DNA of 64,000 nucleotides, from assembly GCF_000286075.1 (NCBI RefSeq), contig NZ_AJTZ01000005.1, positions 1,364,001 to 1,428,000 on the forward strand, written 5' to 3'. Below the pieces are notes generated by a model that saw only the letters and a program-made list of their open reading frames with translations, ran no database searches and was not told where the DNA came from. Positions 52,680 to 62,607 of this stretch are shown one piece after another. Source of the DNA: Streptococcus ratti FA-1 = DSM 20564 (GTDB lineage: Bacteria; Bacillota; Bacilli; Lactobacillales; Streptococcaceae). Both the position numbers and the translations under genes were made by a program. The first letter of the stretch is position 1. Each line of letters opens with the position of its first letter.

Positions 52680-52749
52680 ATTATAACATAAGAAAGGAAA
52701 AAATCAATATATTGTGGCAAAAAAAGTAATTAGACACAATATATTGATT
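52680..52749 (-). promoter_or_regulatory. nrdD promoter with paired NrdR boxes
   Basis: On the minus strand -35 TTGATT, 16-nt spacer and TATAAT (plus 52680..52685). Two NrdR-type boxes around CAATATATTG lie at 52703..52718 and 52734..52749, starting 31 bp apart (about three helical turns), the proximal one covering the -35. The consensus is ACACWATATATWGTGT. NrdR, with dATP, would repress from here. Confidence 0.85.
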
Positions 52750-52755
52750 TTTAGC

Positions 52756-54324
52756 CTATTTTCGCTTGTAAACAGTGAAGTCCGGGCTTGTCTTCAGGGA
52801 AATCACTTTATAATTTTTTCTAAAATTATTTTCTAAGACGCTCGGAAGACGGTCCGCATTTTCATTAACCAAAACATAAGAAGCTTCATTTTGTAAAAGC
52901 TCATCTTCCAGCGTTTTTTTATTAGACGCTTTAACCGTATTGATTGTAGGCAGAGGAAACTGTGAACTGGAGAGACGATTGGCATCCAGATAAATCTTTG
53001 CACTGGAATCCCAGACATAAATCTTTGACTTTTTCTCAGTATTTTCTCTGATATAATCAGCTGCCTGTGCTCGTTCCTGATTCAAGCTGTATGAAGAAAT
53101 ATAATGGATAACCGGCTGAGCTAAACCGTAAACAAAGAGCAGACAGGGCAGGTAAAAATGTCCCAGCAAAAACAGTTCAAAGACTCTGCGCGACAGCCGC
53201 CTGTGCTGCTTCCGGCGGCGCGACCTGCTCCTCTGGGATTCCTTATATTTATCATCAAGATAAAGACCCGTCAAAACCAAACCAAATGGCAAAAGCAGTA
53301 AAAACTGATAAGTGGCAAAACTTTGTGACAGTAAAATAAAAATCAGACTGAAAACAAAGCTTAAAAAGACAATTGACTTAACCAGATCATCTCGGTCCGT
53401 CTCACGCTTAATATGATTAAAGAAGGTCAGAGCTCCCATTAACAAGCCCGAAGCAAACAGTACAAAGAGCTGGAAGAAAATTGTCAGCAAGATATCCTCA
53501 CTGCCCAGAGCAAAATAAGTAAAATAATAAGTCCCGGCCTGCGACACATAAGATGACAGAATTTGCATGTTTAATACAAAATAGCCAAAAGTGTAAAAGA
53601 CCAAAAGACCGCCAAACAGCAGGCAGAGAAACTGGTAGAAACCGTGGGCATAACGATGATTTTTAATGTTATAGACACAAATCACAACCAAGGAAACCAG
53701 CCAGAAAAATAAGGTCCTAGGTTCAATCAAATAGGCGAACGCTCCAGTCAGTCCATAGATAATAAAGCCTTCGTCCCTTGTCAGGCCTGCAAAATATTTA
53801 GTCAAAAACCACAGCGACAGCAAAACAAAAGGCATGGCAAACTGAACAGGATAAAGACCGCCAAATCCTAGAGCAAAATTGCCCAGATAAAAGAGCAGTA
53901 TGGTATTAATGGCCACCTCCTCTTTATCAGTCATATGGTAAACAATTTTATAAAGGAAGATTCCCGAAAAGTAAAAGGCCGCAAACTGAACAAAAATCAG
54001 CCAGAAACTGCTTCCTAGCAAATAACTCAAGGAAATAAGCCCATAATAGACAAAGCCGCCCGTCGAAAAAATATCGCTGTAAGGCAAATGATTTTGTGCC
54101 ATCATAAAGCCCGTATAGAGATTCTGGGACTGCACAGCGTTACCAAAATCAGTGAACACAGGCATAGCCACACTAAAAAAGCTAACAAAAGCGCTGAATA
54201 TAATAATATAGAGCCGATGCAGAGAATCAACTTCTGCAGGACCTTTACTCTTATCAGAATTCTGGCGGGCACTTTGGTCTGCCAAGATTTCTTTGCTGCT
54301 GTATTTATCTTGTCGTTTATCCAA
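52756..54324 (-). CDS. Polytopic membrane protein, probable GT-C-type glycosyltransferase (522 aa)
   Basis: A hydrophilic start of about 35 residues, then 11-12 membrane segments and a short C-terminal outside domain (YIRENTEKKSKIYVWDSSAK onward). An early loop has SDIFSTGGFVYYG, comparable to the acidic loops of PMT-type GT-C enzymes. Start is TTG behind AAGGAG. I know of similar proteins in other mutans-group genomes but no assigned role. It lies between nrdD and a small gene, all minus. Confidence 0.65.
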   Translation of the reverse strand: MDKRQDKYSSKEILADQSARQNSDKSKGPAEVDSLHRLYIIIFSAFVSFFSVAMPVFTDFGNAVQSQNLYTGFMMAQNHLPYSDIFSTGGFVYYGLISLSYLLGSSFWLIFVQFAAFYFSGIFLYKIVYHMTDKEEVAINTILLFYLGNFALGFGGLYPVQFAMPFVLLSLWFLTKYFAGLTRDEGFIIYGLTGAFAYLIEPRTLFFWLVSLVVICVYNIKNHRYAHGFYQFLCLLFGGLLVFYTFGYFVLNMQILSSYVSQAGTYYFTYFALGSEDILLTIFFQLFVLFASGLLMGALTFFNHIKRETDRDDLVKSIVFLSFVFSLIFILLSQSFATYQFLLLLPFGLVLTGLYLDDKYKESQRSRSRRRKQHRRLSRRVFELFLLGHFYLPCLLFVYGLAQPVIHYISSYSLNQERAQAADYIRENTEKKSKIYVWDSSAKIYLDANRLSSSQFPLPTINTVKASNKKTLEDELLQNEASYVLVNENADRLPSVLENNFRKNYKVISLKTSPDFTVYKRK

Positions 54325-54367
54325 ACTCGTTCTCCTTGAATTTTCCTAATTAAAAGTATAACAAAAT

Positions 54368-54496
54368 CTACTTATTAGTCAATTTATCTAAGATAGAAAC
54401 ATAGGTTAAAATATCTCTGAAATGATGGCAGGACTTCTCTTTATAAGCTTTCAAAAACAATTCTTCCTCCCGAGGCAGCTCCTTCTTCTTGCCCAT
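54368..54496 (-). CDS. Small hypothetical protein (42 aa)
   Basis: MGKKKELPREEELFLKAYKE starts it, followed by KSCHHFRDILTYVSILDKLT; charged and helical. AAGGGGTG is 6 nt before the ATG. It lies 43 nt upstream of the membrane protein gene on the same strand and may be its partner. I do not recognise it, but codon use and ribosome site look genuine. Confidence 0.55.
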   Translation of the reverse strand: MGKKKELPREEELFLKAYKEKSCHHFRDILTYVSILDKLTNK

Positions 54497-54565
54497 TATA
54501 CACCCCTTTTAAACTATTCATAAAAGGCAAAAAGAAAAAGCCTGATTATCTCAGACATTTCTAGA

Positions 54566-54871
54566 TTAGTTCTCGTCTTCATCCAAGAAACTGTTGAAAA
54601 CTTCTTCAATCATATCCCATTCGGCATCAGCGTCTTCCGGAATTGGCTGCAAATCACCTTCTGTGCCGTCTTCATTTTCAGTAAATGAATAGGCTTGAAT
54701 TTCAATTTGACCATCAGCATCTTCTTCAGCTCCGGCTGGTACTAAGAGAACATAATTTTTCCCAAATTCTTCTTTTCCATCAATCGTTAAGAGAATTTCA
54801 AACAAGGTCTCGTTTCCTTGTTCGTCAACAAGCGTGATAAGGTCATGCTCTTGTTCATGATGATGTGACAT
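54566..54871 (-). CDS. DUF1292 family protein, YrzB-like (101 aa)
   Basis: Small, very acidic protein (about a quarter Asp+Glu) beginning with a His-rich [20 protein letters not shown] and holding [20 protein letters not shown], the DUF1292 core. AGGAGG precedes the ATG. Third member of the ireB-ruvX-DUF1292 operon kept across Firmicutes. Function unknown. Confidence 0.9.
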   Translation of the reverse strand: MSHHHEQEHDLITLVDEQGNETLFEILLTIDGKEEFGKNYVLLVPAGAEEDADGQIEIQAYSFTENEDGTEGDLQPIPEDADAEWDMIEEVFNSFLDEDEN

Positions 54872-54960
54872 AATCGCCTCCTATTATCTTTTATAAATCA
54901 GCTTTCCTTCCTGTGAAAAAAGCAGCTAATAATCTACTCACAGCTTTTAAGCATCCGTAT

Positions 54961-55380
54961 TTAAAACATTCGATCCAAATAATTTTGCAAAATCAGCTGA
55001 GCGGCCAGCTTATCAATAACTTTTTTACGTTTGCCGCGGCTGACATCGGCCTGTTCAACCAGCATCCGTTCTGCCTGAACAGTGGTTAGGCGCTCATCCT
55101 GATAATCAACAGGCAGCTCAAAAAGCTTCTTGATTTTTTCTCCGTAAGCTCTGCTGGCTTCAACACGCGGACCGCTTGTATTGTTCATGTTCTTAGGCAG
55201 GCCTACGACAAATTTTTCAACCTTATATTCTTTAACCAGAGCTGCCAGGCGCTCAAAGCCGAATTCTTCGTGGGCTTCATTAATAGTAATAATTTCAAGC
55301 CCCTGTGCTGTAAAACCAAGAGGATCGCTAATGGCAACACCAACTGTTTTTGAACCGACATCCAGCCCCATTATTCTCAT
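54961..55380 (-). CDS. ruvX: Putative Holliday junction resolvase / pre-16S rRNA nuclease (139 aa)
   Basis: YqgF/RuvX RNase-H fold: [19 protein letters not shown] at the start with the metal Asp, [24 protein letters not shown] and the C-terminal [17 protein letters not shown]. The ATG overlaps the ireB stop by four bases. In E. coli YqgF trims the 16S rRNA 5' end. Confidence 0.94.
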   Translation of the reverse strand: MRIMGLDVGSKTVGVAISDPLGFTAQGLEIITINEAHEEFGFERLAALVKEYKVEKFVVGLPKNMNNTSGPRVEASRAYGEKIKKLFELPVDYQDERLTTVQAERMLVEQADVSRGKRKKVIDKLAAQLILQNYLDRMF

Positions 55381-55646
55381 CCTAAATCAATCCCGTTTCC
55401 TTGTAAATAGTAACGCACCAATTCTTCAACAATTTCATCACGTTCATACTTACGGATTTGATTGCGGGCATCATTATAACGAGGCACATAGGCAGGGTCA
55501 CCGCTCAAAACATAACCGACAATCTGATTGATTGGATTATAACCTTTTTCTTCGAGTGAACGATAAACATGTGTCAATGTTTCACTGATTTCTTTTTTAT
55601 TTCCATCGTCAAGATTAAAACGAACTGTTTCATCTGTAAATCCCAC
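55377..55646 (-). CDS. ireB: IreB family regulatory phosphoprotein (89 aa)
   Basis: UPF0297/YrzL family. [20 protein letters not shown] at the start contains the Thr region phosphorylated by the Ser/Thr kinase IreK in Enterococcus; [20 protein letters not shown] and [18 protein letters not shown] are conserved. Start is GTG with AAGGTG. First gene of its operon. Confidence 0.93.
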   Translation of the reverse strand: MGFTDETVRFNLDDGNKKEISETLTHVYRSLEEKGYNPINQIVGYVLSGDPAYVPRYNDARNQIRKYERDEIVEELVRYYLQGNGIDLG

Positions 55647-55719
55647 AATAACACCTTCTTTCTCATAGGGAATATCATGTTATATTATATCTTATTTTCA
55701 GCATTTTCACAAGGATAAG

Positions 55720-55789
55720 AGCCACATATCTCAAATTAGGAGCCACATAGCCATAAATACTGGTCTCTCCTTCAAAAATTCTATATACT
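55720..55789 (+). promoter_or_regulatory. LytTR-gene promoter with direct repeats
   Basis: AGCCACATA occurs at 55720..55728 and 55741..55749, exactly 21 bp apart, the two-turn spacing known for LytTR-domain regulators. Downstream lies TATACT (55784..55789) with a poor -35 (TGGTCT), as expected for an activated promoter. The repeats would sit about 50-75 bp before the start, so autoregulation is likely. Confidence 0.65.
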
Positions 55790-55812
55790 TGAGACAAAGA
55801 AAGGGGATTACT

Positions 55813-56247
55813 ATGAAGCTAGAAGTTATTAGGGACTCTCAATTAAAAGAAACCCTGATCAAAATTTACACGGCCCAGATCGATTTACAAACTCAGGAAA
55901 TTATTGATTTTATTGAGAAGAAACCTTATTTTATCTACGGTTATAAAAACAAACGGCTGGAATTTATCAAACCTGAAAATATTATTCGGATTTTCACTGA
56001 AAACAAGCAGGTTTTCATCCAAACCCCGACGGATACTTATCTGGCCAAACAACGAATTTATGACTTTGAACAGCACTTAAATACAAATTTCATTCGGATT
56101 TCGCAGGGAGAGATTATCAACATCAAATACATAAAACAACTAGATCTAACGATAAAAGGAAGCATTGAAGTAAGGCTAAAAAATGGTCTCGTCAGTTTTG
56201 TATCCAGACGCAGCATAAGACGCTTTAAAGAAAAATTAAAACTTTAA
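55813..56247 (+). CDS. LytTR-domain transcriptional regulator (144 aa)
   Basis: Residues 45-144 form a LytTR DNA-binding domain (KPENIIRIFTENKQVFIQTP, FIRISQGEIINIKYIKQLDL, RLKNGLVSFVSRRSIRRFKE) with a short N-terminal part instead of a receiver domain. AAAGGGG precedes the ATG. It is paired with a DUF3021 membrane gene 14 nt downstream. Stand-alone LytTR proteins paired with a membrane inhibitor (HdrRM, BrsRM) control bacteriocins and competence in S. mutans, so a comparable role is possible. Confidence 0.9.
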   Translation: MKLEVIRDSQLKETLIKIYTAQIDLQTQEIIDFIEKKPYFIYGYKNKRLEFIKPENIIRIFTENKQVFIQTPTDTYLAKQRIYDFEQHLNTNFIRISQGEIINIKYIKQLDLTIKGSIEVRLKNGLVSFVSRRSIRRFKEKLKL

Positions 56248-56261
56248 GGAGAAAAATCACC

Positions 56262-56708
56262 ATGAAAACACTTAAGTATATTATCCGCAACGCCTTTATA
56301 GGAATGGGAATCGGTTCATTAGTCAACTGTCTTATCACCATCTTCTTTTTCCCAAACAGCAAGTCTCTGGGAATCCCTAGCTTCACTCAAATGTTCTCAT
56401 CAAGCTCCAAAGCCAGCGCTGTCCAGCTTTTAATCTTCGCTTCGCTTGGCATACTCCAAGGGGCTGCCAGCAGACTGTTTGAAAATGAAAGATTAAGTTT
56501 ACTAGCTGCAAGTGCAATACATTACTTTCTAATCCTTCTTCCCCTTATGGTGTCTGGTGTTTACCTCCATTGGTTTGCAATAGCTTGGTCAAGTTTTGTT
56601 CAATTCTTACTCCTTGCTTCTGTCATTTACTGCTTCATTTACCTCTTCTTCTATTTAGTACATAAAAAAGATATTGAAGAAATCAATAAGCGCCTTAAGC
56701 AGCTCTAA
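56262..56708 (+). CDS. DUF3021 membrane protein (148 aa)
   Basis: Four membrane helices (about 8-28, 48-68, 82-102, 112-134) and a basic C-terminal tail (KKDIEEINKRLKQL). DUF3021 proteins are regularly encoded next to LytTR regulators and are thought to restrain them at the membrane. Coupled to the preceding gene. Confidence 0.87.
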   Translation: MKTLKYIIRNAFIGMGIGSLVNCLITIFFFPNSKSLGIPSFTQMFSSSSKASAVQLLIFASLGILQGAASRLFENERLSLLAASAIHYFLILLPLMVSGVYLHWFAIAWSSFVQFLLLASVIYCFIYLFFYLVHKKDIEEINKRLKQL

Positions 56709-56773
56709 ACAGCAAAACTGTGGGACATTTTTAAGCAGTTTCCCACATCAGAATAGCTATTTATTAAAAGAGA

Positions 56774-56816
56774 AAGAGAGTGGGACAGATGGCAATCATG
56801 GCTGTCCCACTCTCTT
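56774..56816. terminator. Terminator between the LytTR pair and a minus-strand membrane gene
   Basis: AAGAGAGTGGGACAG and CTGTCCCACTCTCTT form a 15-bp stem with a 13-nt loop; the T-rich tail is better on the minus strand, and both neighbouring genes converge here. Confidence 0.82.
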
Positions 56817-56914
56817 ATTGCTAGATAATGTATTTTTCTTTTTTGGTTGCTGTGACTGGTCGGCAGCAGTTTTTCGTTGATAATCAACCTTCCTTATTCT
56901 ATCAGCAGCTAAAG

Positions 56915-57334
56915 CTAAGCCCTTTTTCTATAAGCAAAGAGAAAGAGCAGCAGTACGATAACCCCTAACAGTAGCCCTGAAAAAGGCATGGTAGGCTCAA
57001 AAACAAGAGCAAACAGCCGATACGGTGCTATTAAAGCTTCTTTTATCGCTGCTCCCTGCTTAATATCCAAAACAACAAAGGCGCTGTAAGTCAGCGTAAA
57101 AAAGATAACTGCATAGCGGATGAAACTAAGTGCAACCAGAGGCCAGCCGCTTAGCTTAGTTCTAGATAATAACAACAGAATGCCCGATAAATAAGCAAAA
57201 GGAAGAATAATCAGCCACTGAGACTGGTAAAAGTAAAGCGCAGCCAATGAAGCAATAAAAACCAGACCAATGCCGATTTTATAATACAGCCAAAACGGAG
57301 CTAACTCTTTTTGTTTCTTGTTACTTCTTCTCAT
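56915..57334 (-). CDS. Hypothetical membrane protein (139 aa)
   Basis: Basic start MRRSNKKQKELAPFWLYYKI, then four hydrophobic segments and a short YRKRA end. ATG at 57334 with AAGGAG is chosen; the frame is open further upstream without a ribosome site. I do not recognise a family. It is a single gene between terminators. Confidence 0.7.
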   Translation of the reverse strand: MRRSNKKQKELAPFWLYYKIGIGLVFIASLAALYFYQSQWLIILPFAYLSGILLLLSRTKLSGWPLVALSFIRYAVIFFTLTYSAFVVLDIKQGAAIKEALIAPYRLFALVFEPTMPFSGLLLGVIVLLLFLFAYRKRA

Positions 57335-57857
57335 AATTCGTCTCCTTAATTCCAGTATAGCATAATTTAGGGGAAAAACAGCAGGAATACTGAAAAAATT
57401 AAGGCACATCTCATCATTTTTATCTTTAGCAACTTCTGAAACGTCTGATAACCTTCCGCCTCCATTCATTTTACTCTCAGCCTAGAGCCTCGTTTCCGCT
57501 GTGACAATCTTTATCCTTTCAAGATGAAACAAAGTCTGTTAGCATACTTTATCATTTTGATCAGCAAAAAAGAGAGGGGCAGACAGCCATGATGGTGAAG
57601 TCATACCCGCAAAACGGTGTAAGCTAGGAAGATTATGTATAAAAACGCCCATCCTTCGCCTTTTTATCGTCATTAATGCCTAGCACAGAGGTTGGATATC
57701 CTTATCCCTTGTTAGACCAGTGATAGCTCCAATAGTTTTGGGAACTGCTGGAGGGGGACAACCCCATGAACATTAGTTCATGTCAATTTCTAATCAATTG
57801 TGCGAAAGTGGGACTGAGACAGTCCGATGACTTATTTCAGGTCAGACACCTTAACAT
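57335..57857. repeat. Intergenic region with a diverged copy (D) of the hairpin-rich repeat
   Basis: From about 57540 to 57850 there are recognisable modules: AAAAGAGAGGGGCAG, GGATATCCTTATCCCTTGTTAGACCAGTGATAGC (compare CCTTATCCCTTGCTAGGCAAGTGATAGC in copy C, minus strand), then CTAATCAATTGTGCGAAAGTGGGAC (compare CTAATCAACTGTGCGGAGGTGGGAC). Several central hairpins are lost. No gene is supported. Confidence 0.6.
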
Positions 57858-57915
57858 AAAAAATCGAGACAGAAATCACATTCTTGGAATGACTAATTTC
57901 TGTCCCGATTTTTTT
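57858..57915. terminator. Terminator downstream of spx
   Basis: AAAAAATCGAGACAGAAAT and ATTTCTGTCCCGATTTTTT form a long stem (one wobble) 7 nt beyond the spx stop; it also closes repeat copy D. Confidence 0.82.
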
Positions 57916-57921
57916 CACTTT

Positions 57922-58320
57922 TTACAAAGCCGCACGCAGACGAGCTTCTGTATTTTCAACATTGCGGATAGCCCGCGGTAAGAAAGCGCGAATATCATCT
58001 TCTTTGTAGCCGACCTGAAGGCGTTTATCATCAATTAAAATAGGACTTTTCAGAATTCGTGGATTTTCCTGAATCAAATCGATGACCTCATTGACACTCA
58101 AATCATCAATATTACAGTTGAGAGCCTTCGCATAACGATTTTTTGAGGATACAATACTTTCAATCCCATTTTCTGTTTTTGAAAGGATATTGAGAATTTC
58201 TTCCTTGGTCAGTGTATCTTTTGCTAAGTTTTGTTCTTTATAAGGGAGTTTGTGAGCATTAAGCCATGTTTTTGCTTTCTTACAGCTGGTACAGCTTGAA
58301 ATTGTATAAATTTTAATCAT
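57922..58320 (-). CDS. spx: Spx-family transcriptional regulator (132 aa)
   Basis: ArsC-like fold with the redox pair in SSCTSCKKAKTWL near residue 10-13 and the C-terminal LIDDKRLQVGYKEDDIRAFLPR that contacts the RNA polymerase alpha subunit. Thiol and cell-wall stress regulator. S. mutans has two paralogues; the one next to recA corresponds by position to SpxB/SpxA2. Confidence 0.92.
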   Translation of the reverse strand: MIKIYTISSCTSCKKAKTWLNAHKLPYKEQNLAKDTLTKEEILNILSKTENGIESIVSSKNRYAKALNCNIDDLSVNEVIDLIQENPRILKSPILIDDKRLQVGYKEDDIRAFLPRAIRNVENTEARLRAAL

Positions 58321-58404
58321 GTTTCAATCTCTCTTTCCTTACAGGATAATACTATCTTAGCATAATTCATTAAATAAATAGTCGGTCTCTGGACCTATTT
58401 TTAT

Positions 58405-59553
58405 TTAATCTTCCAATTCAATAGCATCATCCAATTCGAGAACGAGACCTTGATCAGACTGATCGGTATTTTCTTCTGGAGAGACTTGTTCTTGAACAGA
58501 TTCACTGTCTTCAATCAAACCATACTGAACACGTACTTTATGGTCAATTTCATCAAAGATTTCAGGGTTATCAGCCAAAAATTTCTTGGCATTTTCTGAA
58601 CCTTGACCAATCTTTTCACCATTATAAGAATACCAGGCACCAGCCTTTTGAATGATTCCTAAATCACTGGCAATCTTGACCAACTCGCCTGTACGAGAAA
58701 TCCCTTCTCCGTACATGATTTCTACAAAGGCTTCCTTAAACGGCGGAGCAACCTTATTTTTGACAACTTTGATTTTGGTTTCCTTTCCAATATTGCTGTC
58801 TTTTTGATCGCCAGTTCCCTTAATTTGAGTATTGCCACGAACATCCAGACGTACAGAAGCATAAAACTTCAGCGCACGTCCGCCAGGTGTTGTTTCAGGA
58901 TTGCCAAACATCACTCCGACTTTTTCACGCAGCTGGTTGATAAAAATTGCGATAGTTTTTGTCTTATTGATAGATGCAGACAGTTTACGCATAGCCTGAC
59001 TCATCATCCGTGCCTGAAGACCGACATGGCTGTCGCCAATGTCTCCATCAATTTCTGCACGCGGTACAAGAGCCGCAACTGAGTCAACAACTACCAAATC
59101 AACAGCACCTGAGTCAATCAGCTGACCGGCAATTTCCAGTCCCTGCTCTCCTGAATCCGGCTGCGACAGCAACAGTTCATCAATATTAACCCCCAAGGCT
59201 GCGGCATAGGCTGGATCCAAAGCATGCTCTGCGTCAATAAAAGCAGCAATTCCGCCATCTTTTTGGGCCTGTGCCACAGCATGAAGAGCAACCGTTGTTT
59301 TACCTGATGATTCCGGACCGTAGATTTCAACAATACGTCCTTTAGGATAGCCACCGGCACCTAAGGCAATGTCAAGGGCTAGGCTGCCTGAGCTCATGAC
59401 TTGAACTTTTTGTTCAGCTCGTTCGCCAAGGCGCATAACAGCACCCTTGCCAAAATCTTTCTCGATATTCTTTAAAGCAGTATCAAGCGCTTTTTTACGC
59501 TCATCTCCAAATTTTTTAGTAATTTCTTCTGTCTTTTTTGTTTTTTTTGCCAA
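58405..59553 (-). CDS. recA: Recombinase A (382 aa)
   Basis: Strand exchange and LexA-type co-protease. Walker [10 protein letters not shown] near residue 76, [19 protein letters not shown], loop regions [22 protein letters not shown], and an acidic C-terminal tail. The start is TTG at 59553 with AGGAG. Downstream of cinA on the same strand, as in other competent streptococci. Confidence 0.96.
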   Translation of the reverse strand: MAKKTKKTEEITKKFGDERKKALDTALKNIEKDFGKGAVMRLGERAEQKVQVMSSGSLALDIALGAGGYPKGRIVEIYGPESSGKTTVALHAVAQAQKDGGIAAFIDAEHALDPAYAAALGVNIDELLLSQPDSGEQGLEIAGQLIDSGAVDLVVVDSVAALVPRAEIDGDIGDSHVGLQARMMSQAMRKLSASINKTKTIAIFINQLREKVGVMFGNPETTPGGRALKFYASVRLDVRGNTQIKGTGDQKDSNIGKETKIKVVKNKVAPPFKEAFVEIMYGEGISRTGELVKIASDLGIIQKAGAWYSYNGEKIGQGSENAKKFLADNPEIFDEIDHKVRVQYGLIEDSESVQEQVSPEENTDQSDQGLVLELDDAIELED

Positions 59554-59595
59554 TCTTTTTTCTCCTATTCTATATCTTTCAAGACCGTCTTTCCA

Positions 59596-60852
59596 TTATA
59601 CTAAATTTTCCTTAGATAATAAAGCTTGACGTACTAAATTAAAAGCATGTAAAACAGCAATGTAACGCACATCAGACCGACTGCGACCCCCAATCAAAAC
59701 CTTTCGCGACAAGGTTCCCTGAGCACTTGCCAGCCCGATAAAGACCGTCCCTGCCGGCTGATCTTCCAGTTGATCGGGACCGGCTACTCCAGTCAGAGAA
59801 ACAGCCCAGTCTGCTCCTGTCAGAAGCCGTGATTGCTCCGCCATTTTTTTAGCGGTAAAATCACTGACAACACCGTGTTTTTTCAGCTCTTCAAGCGGAA
59901 TATTCAGCATTTTAGCTTTTTCTTCTATACTATAAGTGACAAAACCACCTTTAAAAATATCCGAAGCCCCTGCAAAATCTGCCAGCCTTGCTTGGAATAA
60001 GCCTGCCGTTAAACTTTCAGCTGCTGTGATTGTTTTTCTCTTCTCTTTGAGCAGGTCAAAGACCACCTGAGCCAGTGAATTGTCCTCACCATAGCCGTAA
60101 AGATAATCAGACAAACGGTCAACGGCTAAAATTTCTTTTTCCGCCTGAGCCAGCTTAGCATCTGCTTCTTTTTGGCTGTAAGCCTTTGTTGACAGGCGAA
60201 TCGTCACTTCTCCTGTCTTGGCATAGGGAGCAATAGTAGGATCTGTCTGCCTATCAATCAGGTCGTGCAGCAAGGTAACCAACCGGCTCTCGCCAATACC
60301 GAAAAAACGCAGCACGCGCGAATAGAGCTGTTCGGATGTTTCAGATAGATAAGGCAAGAGCTCCTGATTAACCATAGGCTTTAATTCGCTCGGCGGACCC
60401 GGCAGTACGACATAAGTCACTCCTTCAGCTACTAAAATACCGCCTACAGCTAAACCCGTAACGTTAGGGAGCGGGCTGCTTCCTGCCACAATCTGCGCCT
60501 GACGTTCATTATTGGGAGTGCGGGCCGAGGCCGGACGGGAAGCAAAAAATTCATCTAGGCGAACCTGAGCAGCTTGGTCAAAAACCAAATCTCTTCCTAG
60601 AAATTTTGCCAGAGTCTGCTTGGTTAAATCATCTTCTGTCGGCCCTAAGCCGCCGCAAAGTATTACTAAATCGCTGCGGCCTTTAGCAATTTCTAAGACA
60701 GACAAAAGACGCTCTTCATTGTCACCTACTGCCGTCTGAAAATAAACATCAATCCCCAGCTGTGCCAGCTTTTCTGACAAAAACTGCGCATTGGTATTGA
60801 CAATCTGCCCCAGCAAAATCTCTGTCCCTACAGCAATAATCTCAGCTTTCAT
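59596..60852 (-). CDS. cinA: Competence/damage-inducible protein CinA (418 aa)
   Basis: N-terminal MoCF-like domain ([33 protein letters not shown]) and C-terminal CinA/PncC deamidase domain ([39 protein letters not shown]). In streptococci it brings RecA to the membrane during transformation. A Cin-box lies 19 nt before the ATG. Confidence 0.95.
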   Translation of the reverse strand: MKAEIIAVGTEILLGQIVNTNAQFLSEKLAQLGIDVYFQTAVGDNEERLLSVLEIAKGRSDLVILCGGLGPTEDDLTKQTLAKFLGRDLVFDQAAQVRLDEFFASRPASARTPNNERQAQIVAGSSPLPNVTGLAVGGILVAEGVTYVVLPGPPSELKPMVNQELLPYLSETSEQLYSRVLRFFGIGESRLVTLLHDLIDRQTDPTIAPYAKTGEVTIRLSTKAYSQKEADAKLAQAEKEILAVDRLSDYLYGYGEDNSLAQVVFDLLKEKRKTITAAESLTAGLFQARLADFAGASDIFKGGFVTYSIEEKAKMLNIPLEELKKHGVVSDFTAKKMAEQSRLLTGADWAVSLTGVAGPDQLEDQPAGTVFIGLASAQGTLSRKVLIGGRSRSDVRYIAVLHAFNLVRQALLSKENLV

Positions 60853-60870
60853 AATTGTTACCTACTTATC

Positions 60871-60878
60871 TATTCGTA
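60871..60878 (-). promoter_or_regulatory. Cin-box (ComX/SigX promoter) of cinA-recA
   Basis: TACGAATA on the minus strand, a perfect match to the late-competence -10 element recognised by the alternative sigma factor ComX. Confidence 0.85.
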
Positions 60879-61021
60879 ATGTCGCTTTATTTTATCACAA
60901 AATAAGCCTTATTTCCTATTTTTAATAAAATTCATTGTAGACCTGTTAACAGCTAAGCAGCAGGGCTGCCTATCGTGTTTTTACCGCCTTACTCCCAACT
61001 CCTTTACAATTAATGCCTAAC

Positions 61022-61060
61022 GATGAAAAAGACAAGGACAGCTGTCCCTGCTTTTTATCA
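61022..61060 (-). terminator. Terminator after tag
   Basis: AAAAAG-ACAAGGACAGCTGTCCCTGC-TTTTT: GGACAGCTGTCC is a perfect 12-bp palindrome extended by A/T runs; it ends the mutL-ruvA-tag unit before cinA. Confidence 0.7.
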
Positions 61061-61131
61061 TTATTCACTGGCTTTGAATGACGCCTACAGCTCTAACTCT
61101 GTCAAGATGATTGTCAATGCAGACTTCTGCC

Positions 61132-61692
61132 TTACTTACTGGGATTGAAATCACAGTTTACTTCATGGTCATTGATTAGGCCAGCTGCCTGCAGATAAGA
61201 ATAAATGCAGACAGGTCCGACAAATTTAAAGCCTTTCTTTTTTAAATCTTTTGAAAGTTTCTCAGACAAGTCTGTCTTACTGGGTACTTCTCGGTAGTTT
61301 TCTATGTTATTATTAATGCTCCTGCCATTCACAAAAGACCAGAGATAGGCATCAAAACTGGAATATTCTTTTTGAATTTTTAAAAAGGCCTGCGCGTTAG
61401 CACGAGTAGAGTAAATTTTAAGTTTATTACGAATAATCTCAGGATTCTCCAGCAGCCGATCTAAATCCTGATCTGACATGCGAGCTACTTTTTGAGCATC
61501 ATAGTTATGAAAAGCTTTTTTAAAAGCAGTACGTTTATTGAGGACGGTCTCCCAGGACAGCCCTGCCTGATAGGTTTCTAAGCACAATAGTTCAAATAGT
61601 TTTTGATCCTCATGGAGCGGTTTGCCCCATTCTTCATCATGATAAGCCATATATAAAGGGTTGTTTTCCTTAACCCAGCCGCAGCGTTGCAT
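61132..61692 (-). CDS. tag: DNA-3-methyladenine glycosylase I (186 aa)
   Basis: Base-excision repair enzyme. RCGWVKENNPLYMAYHDEEW, then FELLCLETYQAGLSWETVLN and the C-terminal KKGFKFVGPVCIYSYLQAAG; the conserved Cys and His zinc ligands (Cys4, His near 17, His and Cys near the end in NDHEVNC) are present. AGGAGG precedes the ATG. Confidence 0.95.
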   Translation of the reverse strand: MQRCGWVKENNPLYMAYHDEEWGKPLHEDQKLFELLCLETYQAGLSWETVLNKRTAFKKAFHNYDAQKVARMSDQDLDRLLENPEIIRNKLKIYSTRANAQAFLKIQKEYSSFDAYLWSFVNGRSINNNIENYREVPSKTDLSEKLSKDLKKKGFKFVGPVCIYSYLQAAGLINDHEVNCDFNPSK

Positions 61693-61729
61693 AATAACCT
61701 CCTGTAGTAAAAACAGCCAATCCTAATTG

Positions 61730-62323
61730 TTACTTAATAAGCATTTTTAAGGCTGCCTTGATGTAATTCTCAGCTGTGTCATTAGTTCCTTCAAAGAAGG
61801 TACGGATTTTTTTCAGTTCTTTGGCCTTATATCCCAGTGCCAAAAGGGCTTCTAGGGCTTCTTCCAGATCTTTATTTTCTTGAACCGAACGCTGGCTTTC
61901 TTTGCCGGCCGTCGGCTGTTCAGCAACTGCAAATTTGCCAGCTAGGTCTAAAACCATTTGCTGGGCTGTTTTCTTTCCGATTTTCGGAAATTTCATTAAA
62001 TAGGTAACATCGCTCTTATCGATAGCGGCTACCAAACCGTCATTATCATCGGCTGCGATAATGGCAAGCGCTGAGGTAGGTCCAATCCCTGAAACAGAGA
62101 TGAGATTGAGGAAAACCGACTTTTCGTCCTCTGTATGAAAGCCGTAAAGGAGCTGGGCATCCTCGCGTACCACATGATGCAGATAAATTTTCAATTCCTG
62201 ATTCATCTGCTCTGAAAAACTATATGGATTAGCAACATTGATGATATAGCCCAGACCGCCTGCCTCAACGACAATATATTTTGCTGTGATTTTTGTCAAT
62301 TTGCCTTTGATATAATCAAACAT
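61730..62323 (-). CDS. ruvA: Holliday junction branch-migration protein RuvA (197 aa)
   Basis: OB-fold domain I ([20 protein letters not shown]), two helix-hairpin-helix motifs in domain II ([16 protein letters not shown] and [16 protein letters not shown]), and domain III at the C-terminus that binds RuvB. Follows mutL on the same strand. Confidence 0.96.
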   Translation of the reverse strand: MFDYIKGKLTKITAKYIVVEAGGLGYIINVANPYSFSEQMNQELKIYLHHVVREDAQLLYGFHTEDEKSVFLNLISVSGIGPTSALAIIAADDNDGLVAAIDKSDVTYLMKFPKIGKKTAQQMVLDLAGKFAVAEQPTAGKESQRSVQENKDLEEALEALLALGYKAKELKKIRTFFEGTNDTAENYIKAALKMLIK

Positions 62324-62607
62324 GTTTTTGTCTACCTCTCTTTAATCTTTATCAGTATAGCATAATTTACGATTTTTCGAAAAACTGTCGGCTAAAAATA
62401 TCATGCGATTTAATGATGCTTAAGAGAGGGAAAACACGAGAATACCGAATGTACGAAAAAAGAGGCATATTAATTGATAAAGAGTAGGGTCAGTCTTGAT
62501 ATAAGCTATCCTATAGATAAGGGGGCTAACAATGCAAAATGGCATCGATAAATTCTGAAAGCTGCTTGCCCAATGATCCACGCTTCTTTATTTACTAATT
62601 GGCTTAT

